From Acidobacteriota bacterium (GTDB lineage Bacteria > Acidobacteriota > Thermoanaerobaculia > Gp7-AA8), in the NCBI GenBank assembly GCA_019247495.1, contig JAFAOU010000175.1, positions 1 to 44,887 on the forward strand: 44,887 nucleotides of DNA, given 5' to 3'. Below are positions 31,870 to 40,294 of this stretch, piece by piece; positions within the stretch are counted from its first letter, which is position 1, and each line of letters opens with the position of its first letter. The notes below the pieces were generated by a model. That model ran no database searches and was not told where the DNA came from. It saw only the letters and a list, made by a program, of their open reading frames with translations. A program made the position numbers and the translations under genes.

Positions 31870-31984
31870 GATCTCCTTACCAGCTCTCTCTGCCGTGCCC
31901 GGTTACGGGCAACCTACAAGAGACTGGCCAAGAGTCTTGTCGCTTACGGGCGAAGGTGTGGCGATTGGGTGACGGATGGCTACT

Positions 31985-32533
31985 TTAGGCGTATGCGGGC
32001 AGCGTCACCGCTTCCGCCAGCCGCGGCGCGTCCGCATCCTTGCCCGACAGAACCGGCTCTCGAATCGGCCAGGCGATGCCGATATCGGGGTCATTCCAGA
32101 GGATCGACCGGTCCGAGTCCGAGTCGTAAAGACTCGTGCATTTGTAGACGAGATCGGTGTCGTTTTCCAGCGCGCAGAAGCCGTGGGCGAAGCCGGGGGG
32201 AATCCAGAGCATGAGTTTGTTCGCATCGCTCAGTTCGAGGCCGAACCAGCGGCCGAACGAGGGCGAACCGCGGCGGATGTCGACCGCGACGTCGAAGATC
32301 GCTCCGCGCGTGCAGCGCACCAGTTTTCCCTGCGCGTTCGGCTCCTGGTAGTGCAGGCCGCGCAGGACCCCGCGGGCGGATCGGGAGTGGTTATCCTGCA
32401 CGAAGGCGTCGCCTATTCCGATGTCGCGAAACGCGTCAACGCGATACGTCTCCATGAAAAAGCCGCGGTCATCGCCGAAGACTTTCGGTTCGATGAGCAG
32501 GACGCCGGGCAGGCTGGTTTCGCGAATGTTCAA
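31985..32533 (-). CDS. rmlC: dTDP-4-dehydrorhamnose 3,5-epimerase
   Basis: 182 residues, the usual length. Cupin fold with family signatures: DDRGFFMETYR near 20-32, QDNHSRSARGVLRGLHYQ with the catalytic histidine, GAIFDVAVDIRRGSP, IPPGFAHGF and ALENDTDLVYKCT. It converts dTDP-4-keto-6-deoxyglucose to the rhamnose precursor for surface polysaccharide. The other rml genes are not in the window. Confidence 0.93.
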   Translation of the reverse strand: MNIRETSLPGVLLIEPKVFGDDRGFFMETYRVDAFRDIGIGDAFVQDNHSRSARGVLRGLHYQEPNAQGKLVRCTRGAIFDVAVDIRRGSPSFGRWFGLELSDANKLMLWIPPGFAHGFCALENDTDLVYKCTSLYDSDSDRSILWNDPDIGIAWPIREPVLSGKDADAPRLAEAVTLPAYA

Positions 32534-32577
32534 GGCCGGCGGATGATACGACAGCTCGTTTGCGGTATTGTTGCTTC

Positions 32578-33195
32578 ATGCGCGCGCATTTCGCATTCAC
32601 GTCGAACGCTGTTGCGAGCCAGGCATCGGACGCGTTGCGGGTCGTCGTCGTCAGCAGCGCGCCGCTGGTGCGCTCCGGACTGCGCACGATTCTCGGCGCA
32701 TTCGACGACCTCGATCTGACCGAAGCCGATCCGACACGGCTGCGCCTCGTCAACGCCGACGTGATGCTCTGCGATGGCACGCTGCCCGATGTGGACGTAC
32801 CCGCTCTGGTGCTCGTCGTCGACGCCGCATCCGCGGCGGATGCGCTGGCGTCCGGCGCGCGCGGCGTGCTCGCGCGGACTGCTGCGCCGCGGCGGATGCA
32901 TGCGGCGCTGCACGCGGTGGCCGAGTCCGAAATCGTCATCGATGACGCGTTCGCCGATCATCTGCTGCGGCAGACGCGCGCCGAGGTCGAGATGATCGAG
33001 CCGCTGACGGCGCGTGAACGTGAAGTGCTGCGCCTCCTCGCCTCCGGCCTCACGAACAAAGAAATTGCCCAGCGCCTCGGCGTCACCGACCACACCATCA
33101 AGTTCCACGTGAACGGGATCCTCGGCAAGCTGGGAGCCGCCACGCGTACCGAGGCCGTGGTCGAAGCGGCTCGGCGCGGAATCATCGCGGTGTAG
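32578..33195 (+). CDS. NarL/FixJ-type response regulator with degenerate receiver
   Basis: 205 residues from the ATG at 32578. The C-terminal LuxR-type HTH is canonical: LTAREREVLRLLASGLTNKEIA, then VTDHTIKFHVNGILGKLG. The receiver half is short and atypical: the usual acidic pair after the first strand is replaced by VVSSAPLVR, although an aspartate is present at VMLCDGTLPD. Phosphorylation in the standard way is therefore doubtful. Upstream of and 3 bases from the AI-2E-type transporter gene, with which it forms an operon. Confidence 0.8.
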   Translation: MRAHFAFTSNAVASQASDALRVVVVSSAPLVRSGLRTILGAFDDLDLTEADPTRLRLVNADVMLCDGTLPDVDVPALVLVVDAASAADALASGARGVLARTAAPRRMHAALHAVAESEIVIDDAFADHLLRQTRAEVEMIEPLTAREREVLRLLASGLTNKEIAQRLGVTDHTIKFHVNGILGKLGAATRTEAVVEAARRGIIAV

Positions 33196-33198
33196 CGA

Positions 33199-34323
33199 AT
33201 GCCGGACATCACGCCGGACGCCGACGAGGCGCGACAGCAGCACGAGTGGCACCTCGCGGGCATCATCTTCTTCGCGCTGATCGCGCTCGTCGTCCTCTAC
33301 GCGACCTTCATCATTCTCGACCCATTCCTCGCGCCGATCATGCTCGGCGCGGTACTGGTCACGGTGACGTTTTCCGTTTTTCAGCGCGTGCGCGCTCGCA
33401 TGCATGGCCGCGCCAATCGCGCCGCGGCAGTGATGCTGTTCCTGATCACGTTCATCATTCTGCTGCCGGCGCTGCTGATCACGATCCTCCTGGTGCAAGA
33501 GGCCAACGTGCTCGTGAAGCATCTCCAGTCGGGCGACGCAACGCGCGCGTTGCAGCGGCTCGATATCAGCAACCGCATGCCCTGGCTGCAGCGCATCGCT
33601 CCAAATTTCGATCCGGCCGCGATCAATCCTGCGCACGTCATCATGCCCATCGTGCAGAAGGCTCCGACGTTTATCGCGGAGCACGGCGCGGGACTCATCG
33701 GCGGCATCGCCGGTGTGGTGATCGCGCTCTTTCTCGTGCTCCTGTCGGCATATTTCTTCTACGTCGAGGGCGAGACGATCGTGGCCGAAGGTGCAGCGCT
33801 CTCGCCGCTGCCGGCGCGCTACAACCACCAATTCGCCGAGAACTTCAAAGCGGTCGTCGACGCCACATTTCGCGGGCAGGTCATCACGTCACTGACGCAG
33901 GGGATTTTCATCGGCATCGGACTGGCCATCGCCGGAGTGCCGGGCGCGATCCTCTGGGGCGCGGTGGCCACGGTGTTGTCGCTGCTGCCGATCGTCGGCT
34001 CCGCGGCCGTCTGGATTCCCGCGGCGCTCTGGCTCTACATCACCGCGACGATGGGCGAGCGCAGTTACTTCGGCGTCATCTTCCTGACGATCTGGGGCGT
34101 GATCGTCGTCCCGATCATCGAGCACGTGGTGCGGCCGTGGGCGATGAAGGGAAAAATGCAACTCCCCGCCATCCCCCTCCTCGTCTCCGTCCTCGGCGGG
34201 ATGGAAGCCTTCGGTTTCGTCGGCCTCGTAGTCGGCCCGCTGGTCTTCTCGCTGCTGATGTCGATCATCGACATCTACAAGCAATCGTTCCGCATCCCGA
34301 ACAGCGAGGGCGAAGTCGCATAG
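33199..34323 (+). CDS. AI-2E family transporter (PerM/YdiK-like)
   Basis: 374 residues with about eight membrane segments in the family pattern: two N-terminal helices, a soluble segment (about 100-165), then a helix block with the GAILWGAVATVLSLLPIVG motif and the C-terminal LGGMEAFGFVGLVVGPLVF motif. Members export AI-2 or act in ion or lipid exchange; the substrate here is unknown. Start ATG 3 bases after the regulator stop. Confidence 0.88.
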   Translation: MPDITPDADEARQQHEWHLAGIIFFALIALVVLYATFIILDPFLAPIMLGAVLVTVTFSVFQRVRARMHGRANRAAAVMLFLITFIILLPALLITILLVQEANVLVKHLQSGDATRALQRLDISNRMPWLQRIAPNFDPAAINPAHVIMPIVQKAPTFIAEHGAGLIGGIAGVVIALFLVLLSAYFFYVEGETIVAEGAALSPLPARYNHQFAENFKAVVDATFRGQVITSLTQGIFIGIGLAIAGVPGAILWGAVATVLSLLPIVGSAAVWIPAALWLYITATMGERSYFGVIFLTIWGVIVVPIIEHVVRPWAMKGKMQLPAIPLLVSVLGGMEAFGFVGLVVGPLVFSLLMSIIDIYKQSFRIPNSEGEVA

Positions 34324-34347
34324 CGCGCACGGGCTTGCCCCCCGGCG

Positions 34348-35268
34348 CTACCGCAGCGTCAGGACCGCGTCGTCGCCCGCCAGCGCGGCGCCGTGCTGGT
34401 CGTCGAACTTCTTCAGCTCCTGCTTCCGCTTCTCGTAACGCGACATGACCTTCTTCACGTACGAGCGCGTCTCGCGGAACGGCGGCACGCCGTTGTAGCG
34501 GCGGACGTTGCCTTCGCCGGCGTTGTAAGCGGCGATGGTCTTGGTGAGGTTGCCGTCGAAACGGCGGTTCAGATACTTCAGATACTTGGCGCCGGCGTCG
34601 ACGTTCTGGTCGGCGTTGTAGAGATTGCTCGCGCCTAGCCAGCGTCCGGTCTTCGGCATCAGTTGCATGAGCCCGCGGGCGCCGACCTGCGAGCGCGCGT
34701 TCGTCCGGAAGCGCGACTCCGTTTCGACCACCGCCGCGACCAGAGCGGGATCGACGTCGTACTTCTGCGCCTTGGCGTGGATGATGTCGCCGAACGGGAC
34801 GGCGTTCGCGAAGAACTGCTTGCGGATGGCGACGTTGATCCGCTGCATCTCGCGATGAAAAACGTCGTTCGGCTGCACGTTCGCCGTTTCTTCAGTGGCC
34901 GCGGGCGCTTCCGGAATCCAGGCCTCGTCAAACAGGCGGATGCGCTGCGTGACGAGGCTGTCGGGCAGCGTACGGGAAAGCTTGAAAAGAGAGTTGCCGG
35001 CGAAATCATCCCCGAGCTTCGCGACGACTTTCGAATGCGTGCCTTGCTGCTGAAGGACTTTTACCGTATCGAGGTCCTTCAACACGAGAAAGTGGACGCC
35101 CTGGAAGGCCTCGGTAACGCCGCCGACGGACAGCGCCGCGCCGACGAGGAGCGTGGCCGCGGCCCGGCCGCCGATCCAACGAAGCGTGCGGTGCGACTGC
35201 GCCTTGCGGCGCGCTTTCGCGGAACGCATCGACAGCGAATTCCTCAGCGAGCGCTTTTTCGTGGGCAT
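34348..35268 (-). CDS. Lytic transglycosylase (SLT domain)
   Basis: 306 residues. A basic N-terminus is followed by a membrane segment (about 33-53), so the enzyme is anchored or secreted. The SLT domain occupies about 165-290: ALVAAVVETESRF with the catalytic glutamate, GARGLMQLMPKTGRWLG, then AYNAGEGNVRRYNGVPPF and TRSYVKKVM. Cleaves peptidoglycan glycan strands to 1,6-anhydro products. Convergent with the transporter gene, 24 bp apart. Confidence 0.92.
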   Translation of the reverse strand: MPTKKRSLRNSLSMRSAKARRKAQSHRTLRWIGGRAAATLLVGAALSVGGVTEAFQGVHFLVLKDLDTVKVLQQQGTHSKVVAKLGDDFAGNSLFKLSRTLPDSLVTQRIRLFDEAWIPEAPAATEETANVQPNDVFHREMQRINVAIRKQFFANAVPFGDIIHAKAQKYDVDPALVAAVVETESRFRTNARSQVGARGLMQLMPKTGRWLGASNLYNADQNVDAGAKYLKYLNRRFDGNLTKTIAAYNAGEGNVRRYNGVPPFRETRSYVKKVMSRYEKRKQELKKFDDQHGAALAGDDAVLTLR

Positions 35269-35406
35269 CGGCCTCCCCTAGTTATTTTCGATACGAATAA
35301 GATTGGTTTCGACGCGGTCGTGAACCCCCTTTCCCAGGAGGTTATTGCCGTGGTTGGACAAGCATCTCCTTGCCGATCGCAGGTCAAGTTGTTGGGTGGC
35401 AGGAAC

Positions 35407-35955
35407 TTACTCGCCGAATACGAACGCTGAAAACTTTTCGATCCGGCAGTCCTGAGCTAGCCACGCGTCCGGCGGGAGTCCGGCTTTGCGGCAGGTCTGC
35501 TCCAGAAAGGTCTGCCGGTCCCATCCGTACTCGGTCGCGACTTGCGGCAGCAGCAGGCCCGCGTAATGTCTGCGGCTGATGATCAGTCCGTCGCGTCCGA
35601 CGACGATCTCCTCGATGTTCGTGACGCGTTCGATCGGTCCCATGACCGAGATTTCAAGCTTGAGATGTTCGAGCTCTCCGGGTGCGAGCGGCGGGAAGCG
35701 AGGATCGCGAAACGCGGCGGAGACGGCGCTCGAAGCGACGGCTTTGTAGAGCGGCTCGACGGCGCGGATGGAACCGATGCACCCGCGCAGATCGCCGTCG
35801 CGAGTCAACGTCACGAACGCGCCTGCCGGCTGCCGCAGCGTTTCGTCGAAACCCTCGGCCTTCCAATCGGGGGAACCGCCGTCGAGCACCGCCGCGATCG
35901 ATTGCCGGGCAATGCGCAGGAGGGTCTTACGTTGCGTTTCGTTCAATTCGAACAT
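35407..35955 (-). CDS. AMMECR1-family protein
   Basis: 182 residues from the ATG at 35955. Family signatures: GAFVTLTRDGDLRGCIGSIRA (the LRGCIG motif), ASSAVSAAFRDPRFPPL, LEISVMGP and GLIISRRHYAGLLLPQVATEYGWD near the end. The family is universal but its biochemical role is unsettled. Two bases downstream of the LAB_N gene on the same strand. Confidence 0.92.
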   Translation of the reverse strand: MFELNETQRKTLLRIARQSIAAVLDGGSPDWKAEGFDETLRQPAGAFVTLTRDGDLRGCIGSIRAVEPLYKAVASSAVSAAFRDPRFPPLAPGELEHLKLEISVMGPIERVTNIEEIVVGRDGLIISRRHYAGLLLPQVATEYGWDRQTFLEQTCRKAGLPPDAWLAQDCRIEKFSAFVFGE

Positions 35956-35957
35956 CG

Positions 35958-36248
35958 TCACACCTGCGGCCGCGAGCTGCGGATCAGCATCAGGTTGCGG
36001 ATGTACACGATCAATGCCGGAGCTTGGCCGAGGATGATGACGGGATCGCGGCGGAAGACGCCGTAGACGGTCATGAGGATGCCGCCGACGAGCGACAGGT
36101 ACCAGAAAGTCACCGGCACATGGCTGACCTTGCGACGTTCCGAGGCGATCCATTGCACGAGGAAACGCGCCGCGAAGAGCGCCTGCGCGACGAAGCCGAA
36201 CGCGGCGAGAAGGTCCCAGTGCCAGGTGCGGGGATCGTAGGGATGCAT
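35958..36248 (-). CDS. LAB_N (lipid A biosynthesis N-terminal) membrane protein
   Basis: 96 residues with three membrane helices. FLVQWIASERRKVSHVPVTFWYLSLVGG is the family signature (about 29-56), here as a stand-alone protein. Often found next to a family 2 glycosyltransferase, as here, in lipid A or lipid-carrier modification loci. Confidence 0.88.
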   Translation of the reverse strand: MHPYDPRTWHWDLLAAFGFVAQALFAARFLVQWIASERRKVSHVPVTFWYLSLVGGILMTVYGVFRRDPVIILGQAPALIVYIRNLMLIRSSRPQV

Positions 36249-36305
36249 GAGGTTCTCGCGCGAAAGTCTATCCTGCGAGTCGCGAAGCGAGCCGTCAGGA
36301 TGGGA

Positions 36306-37019
36306 TCAATCGACTTCGTTTACCCGATACGTCAGCACCCGCTTCGACATCCACCGCACTGCCACGCAATCCGCCAGCCCGCGAAAAGCGCGATTCATGG
36401 CGCCGTACTTCGACACGCCGAACTGCCGCGGACGGTGATTCACCGGCATCTCGACGACGCTGTAGCCATGCATCCGCACCAGCGTCGGCAGAAAGCGATG
36501 CATGCCCGTGTACAAACGAATTCGGTCGATCGCCTCGCGCTTCACCAGCTTCAACGAACAGCCAGTGTCGGTAATGTGATCGTTGGTGATCCAGTTGCGT
36601 ACGCCGTTGCCGATCTTCGACTGCATCCGACGCGACCACGTGTCATGGCGGTTGACGCGCACGCCGATGACCATGTCGGCCTTCTGCTCTTCGAGCGTAC
36701 GCATCATGGCCGGAATGTCGGCGGGATCGTTCTGAAGATCGGCGTCGAGCGAAACGACGAACGTTCCGCGCGCCGCCCGCCACGCCGCATCGAGCGCCGC
36801 GGTCTGTCCGCTGTTTTTCTCGAACGTCAGCACGCGCAGCATCGGATGCTTCGCCCTGCCCGCGCGCAACACTTCCAGGCTTCGATCGGTCGAACCGTCG
36901 TCGACAGCCACGATCTCGTACCGCCACTTGCCGTCCAACGCCTTCGCGATCTCGTCGAGAAGGATGGGGATGTTCTCTTCCTCGTTGTAAACCGGGAAGA
37001 CTACGGAGAGATCGGGCAT
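36306..37019 (-). CDS. Family 2 glycosyltransferase (dolichol-phosphate mannosyltransferase-like)
   Basis: 237 residues from the ATG at 37019 (the frame is open further upstream but overlaps the next gene's end). GT-A fold: SVVFPVYNEEENIPILLDEI, IVAVDDGSTDRSLEVL, and the metal motif in VVSLDADLQNDPADIP. No C-terminal membrane helices, so it resembles the soluble DPM1 type. It probably makes a polyprenyl-phosphate sugar, donor for enzymes such as the mannosyltransferase at 26965. Confidence 0.88.
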   Translation of the reverse strand: MPDLSVVFPVYNEEENIPILLDEIAKALDGKWRYEIVAVDDGSTDRSLEVLRAGRAKHPMLRVLTFEKNSGQTAALDAAWRAARGTFVVSLDADLQNDPADIPAMMRTLEEQKADMVIGVRVNRHDTWSRRMQSKIGNGVRNWITNDHITDTGCSLKLVKREAIDRIRLYTGMHRFLPTLVRMHGYSVVEMPVNHRPRQFGVSKYGAMNRAFRGLADCVAVRWMSKRVLTYRVNEVD

Positions 37020-37029
37020 CGATCGAAGT

Positions 37030-38187
37030 TTATCCTGACGACGAAGGTGTCTTGGCTTCCGGCGTGAGACCGCGCAGAAAGCGGTCGACGGGCACACATC
37101 GGACCCCATCGATCATCAGTTCCTCACTCCCCCGATACAGCAGCAACGGTTTCGCCTCTGGATAGTCTGAAATGAATGTGCGCAGCGGACGTAGGTCGTT
37201 CGAACGCACGATCGGCGCGTTCTGAACTTCGATCGCCATGAACCCCAGATCCCCGTAGACGACGAAGTCGACTTCGACGCCGGAACGAGTTCGCCAGAAG
37301 AAGAGCTTCGTGTCGCCGGGCGAATACGCGATCCAAGCCCGCAGATGTTGTGCGACGAGTCCTTCGAGAGCCGCTCCTGCGATTTCGGAGGGACGGTCGA
37401 GCGGTCCGCGCGGCCGCAATGACCGGAACACACCGGCGTCGAAGAGATAAAACTTTGGTTGCTGCGTTGTCTCCCGCTTCGCGCGGCGCGTAAACACAGG
37501 CAGGCGAAACGCGAGCAGAAGATCTTCGAGAACTTCGATGTAACCGACGATCGTGTTTCGCTCCGTCTGCGCTTCACGGGCCACGTTCGCCACGTTAAGC
37601 ACCGCACCGTGCGAAAACGTGACCGTCTCCAGGAAGCGCGCGAACCGGCCGATGTCTCTCGCCCACCCTTCGAGTTTGACCTCTTCATCGAGGTAGAGCG
37701 TCGCATATGCGTGAAGGGTGGCGGTTGGGTCCGGCGAACCGACGACTAGCGGCAGCATGCCGATATCCAACGCACGGTCGAGGTCGAACGTAGGCACCTC
37801 GGCCGCCATGAACGGATGCATGGTGAGGTTCACAGCCCGACCCGCGAGCAGGTCGACGCCACCTCTTCGAAGCTTGCGCGCGCTCGATCCTGTCAGCAGA
37901 AAACGCCGCTTCTCGCCGGACTCCATCAGATCGTGAACGACGTTGAGCAACTCGGGAACACGCTGGATCTCGTCGACAACAATGTCGCGTTGGGTCGATC
38001 CTTCTACGAGTTGCCGCAACCGTTCCGGACGGGCGCTCATCTCTCGATACGTCCCCGGCTGAAGGAGATTCAGCCATAGGGCGTCGGGAAGGGAATGGCG
38101 AAGCCAAGTGGATTTACCTGAACCCCGAGGGCCAAAAACGAAGGCACTTCCCGAGGGAAATGGGAAAAATCGACGCACTACTTCCAT
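37030..38187 (-). CDS. AAA_14/DUF4143 ATPase
   Basis: 385 residues from the ATG at 38187. Walker A is FGPRGSGKST at about 19-28, Walker B IVVDEIQRVPEL near 70-81, sensor LLTGSSARKLRRG near 97-109. The C-terminal DUF4143 region contains GALLE-type AALEGLVAQHLRAWI and FFWRTRSGVEVDFVV, the nuclease-like fold with an E-V-D motif. This family is common and of unclear role. The start codon lies within a perfect palindrome (38178-38210), suggesting autorepression. Confidence 0.88.
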   Translation of the reverse strand: MEVVRRFFPFPSGSAFVFGPRGSGKSTWLRHSLPDALWLNLLQPGTYREMSARPERLRQLVEGSTQRDIVVDEIQRVPELLNVVHDLMESGEKRRFLLTGSSARKLRRGGVDLLAGRAVNLTMHPFMAAEVPTFDLDRALDIGMLPLVVGSPDPTATLHAYATLYLDEEVKLEGWARDIGRFARFLETVTFSHGAVLNVANVAREAQTERNTIVGYIEVLEDLLLAFRLPVFTRRAKRETTQQPKFYLFDAGVFRSLRPRGPLDRPSEIAGAALEGLVAQHLRAWIAYSPGDTKLFFWRTRSGVEVDFVVYGDLGFMAIEVQNAPIVRSNDLRPLRTFISDYPEAKPLLLYRGSEELMIDGVRCVPVDRFLRGLTPEAKTPSSSG

Positions 38188-38210
38188 TTTGAGACTCAAA
38201 ATGGAAGTAG
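38178..38210. promoter_or_regulatory. 33-bp palindrome over the ATPase start codon
   Basis: CTACTTCCATTTTGAG (38178-38193), one base, and its exact complement CTCAAAATGGAAGTAG (38195-38210). AT-rich compared with its surroundings; includes the ATG at 38187-38185 of the ATPase gene. Confidence 0.7.
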
Positions 38211-38231
38211 CGGTTCCAGAATTCCGACGAT

Positions 38232-39704
38232 CTACCTGCCCAACTCGTACAAATACTCCACGAACGACATCACCGCGCCGTCGAGGCCTTGCACCTTCGG
38301 GGTCGCGGACTCGATCACGTAGTACTCGTCCGGCGCGTGCGCGCCGCTGCCGTGGCCGAGTCCGAAGTGGCCGGCGGCGAGGCTCAGCGGCGGATTGGTG
38401 AAGACGTAGCCTGGATACGAGCCGGCGTTGCGCGGCCACAGGACGGGATCAATTCCGGCGCGCTTCAACACGGCAACCTGCGACTGGATCAGCGGCGCCG
38501 TGGCGGCGGTGCCGGTCGGGTCGTAGCCGCCGGTGACGTTTACTTCGATGTCGCCGAATCCGCGTTTGGCGAGGTGCGCTTTGAGTGCGGCCACCGCGTC
38601 GTCCTTCTTCATGTCGGGCACGAGGCGCATGTCGATCTTCGCGACGGCGCGATGCGCGAGGATGGTCTTGCCGCCCGGGCCTGTGTAGCCGCCGACGAGG
38701 CCTTCGATGTTGACCGTCGGCTGCGACTCCAGGCGCTCGTTGGCCTGCTGCCACGGGAGATCGTCGATCCAGTGCTGCACGCCGAGGGACTTCTTCGATT
38801 GCGCTTCACTGCGGCGCGCTGAGGCGGCGGCGATCATCGCCTTCTCGTCCGCATTGAGAGGACGCGGCGTCGGGTAATTGTCGATGGCGATCGTGTTGCC
38901 GTCCGCGGAGACGAGCGTGTCGAGCGCTTTCACCAGATGCCACGCAGGACTGTCCACCATTGCCTTCAACGATGAGTGGATGTCTTTGGCCGGACCGCGT
39001 CCCCACTTCTCGCCGCTCGATACGAGTTCCAACTCGACGATACCCTTTGCGCCGAGGCTGACGGTTACGATGCCGTCGAGATCCTGCGAGGCGGCAGGCA
39101 TGAACACGCCGCTGCATTTGCGCAACGCCGCTTCAACCTCAGGGCGATGAACGAGCTGGCCGATGTGCGGAGAGCCAATCTCCTCCTCCCCTTCCGCGAC
39201 CATGACCAGGTTCACCGGCATCTTTTTGCCGGCGCCGCGAATCGCGTGCAGCGCGGCCAGGAATGCAGACTCCGGTCCCTTCTGATTGACGGCGCCGCGT
39301 CCTACGATGACCTTGCCGACGTTCGGCTTGTCGACGATGCGCGCTTCGAGCGGCGGCGATGTCCACTCGGCAGGATCGAACTGCTTGACGTCGTACATGA
39401 AGTAGAGGCCGACCGTCTTCGGCGCGCCGGCGTCGAGCGTGGCGAAAACGCCAGGCTTGCCGTCGGTCGTCAGCACGGCGACCTGTTGGAAGCCCGCCTC
39501 GCGCGCGAGCCGCGCCATGTACTCCGCTCCCGCCGGAAAGTTGCGATCCTCGGCGGCAATCGACGGCAGCGCGATCCAATCCTGCAATCGCTTGACGGCT
39601 TCGTCGTGACGTTTGGCGACCTCGCGCTTGATGTCCGACAGATCGTCGGCGATGGCGACGTTTGCAATGACGAAGACAGCGATTGCGATCAGAGCACGCT
39701 TCAA
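38232..39704 (-). CDS. Secreted M20-family metallopeptidase
   Basis: 490 residues from a TTG at 39704 (GGAGG 6 bases upstream), giving a signal peptide of about 19 residues. M20 motifs: YFMYDVKQF with the first aspartate, GRGAVNQKGPESAFLAALHAI, AEGEEEIGSPH, and a C-terminal AHAPDEYYVIES with a zinc histidine. In place of the usual GRGxxDxKG the bridging aspartate is Asn. Probably a dipeptidase- or carboxypeptidase-like exopeptidase in the periplasm. Confidence 0.85.
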   Translation of the reverse strand: MKRALIAIAVFVIANVAIADDLSDIKREVAKRHDEAVKRLQDWIALPSIAAEDRNFPAGAEYMARLAREAGFQQVAVLTTDGKPGVFATLDAGAPKTVGLYFMYDVKQFDPAEWTSPPLEARIVDKPNVGKVIVGRGAVNQKGPESAFLAALHAIRGAGKKMPVNLVMVAEGEEEIGSPHIGQLVHRPEVEAALRKCSGVFMPAASQDLDGIVTVSLGAKGIVELELVSSGEKWGRGPAKDIHSSLKAMVDSPAWHLVKALDTLVSADGNTIAIDNYPTPRPLNADEKAMIAAASARRSEAQSKKSLGVQHWIDDLPWQQANERLESQPTVNIEGLVGGYTGPGGKTILAHRAVAKIDMRLVPDMKKDDAVAALKAHLAKRGFGDIEVNVTGGYDPTGTAATAPLIQSQVAVLKRAGIDPVLWPRNAGSYPGYVFTNPPLSLAAGHFGLGHGSGAHAPDEYYVIESATPKVQGLDGAVMSFVEYLYELGR

Positions 39705-39799
39705 AATTGACCTCCACACGATCCGGACGTTCGAGTGGCGGGATGCTATCGCGCGCTCCACGCACTTACAATCGAGCTTCGCACACCAGGAGGACTCCG

Positions 39800-40249
39800 A
39801 TGAAATCGCTCTTCGATCAACCCGATCGCACTTCGCTCCTGCAGCGTCTCGACAAGTTGCAAGCGGACACTCCCCGGCAATGGGGAAAGATGAACGCCGC
39901 GCAGATGGTGACGCACTGCGCGCGAGCGCTGGAGACCGGCACAGGCGACCGGCCGATGAAACAGAAGCTGATCGGCAAGATCCTGATGCCGTTCTTCCGA
40001 AAATCAATCCTCGGCGAGAAACCCTTCAGCCGCAACGGCCCCACCGATCCATCATTTATCGTCGCCGACGACCGCGAGTTCTTCACCGAACGCCAGAAGC
40101 TCGTCGACCTCATCGCCAAATTCGTCCAGCGCGGACCCGACGCGGCAGGCAAAGAAACCCACGCCTTCTTCGGATCGATGACCGGCCAGGAATGGGGCGA
40201 GACGATGTACAAACACATCGATCACCATCTGCAACAGTTCGGGTTGTAG
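39800..40249 (+). CDS. DUF1569/DinB-like protein
   Basis: 149 residues with AGGAGG at 39788-39793. Four-helix bundle of the DinB superfamily: WGKMNAAQMVTHCARALE with a putative metal histidine, HAFFGSMTGQEWGETMYKHIDHHLQQF with further histidines in the last helix. Such proteins are thought to bind metal and use thiol cofactors; role unknown. Confidence 0.8.
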   Translation: MKSLFDQPDRTSLLQRLDKLQADTPRQWGKMNAAQMVTHCARALETGTGDRPMKQKLIGKILMPFFRKSILGEKPFSRNGPTDPSFIVADDREFFTERQKLVDLIAKFVQRGPDAAGKETHAFFGSMTGQEWGETMYKHIDHHLQQFGL

Positions 40250-40294
40250 AAGGGCGGCCGTAGCGCGTGGCGTAGATCAATCGCTGCATGAGCG

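Noticed and set aside
31870..31984. Riboswitch in the leader of the beta-propeller gene
   Set aside because: Only small hairpins (ACAAG/CTTGT and GCCCG/CGGGC) are found, with no recognised aptamer core.
35269..35406. Riboswitch (c-di-AMP or c-di-GMP type) upstream of the lytic transglycosylase
   Set aside because: Some G-rich pieces looked suggestive, but the conserved motifs of either class are not present in order.
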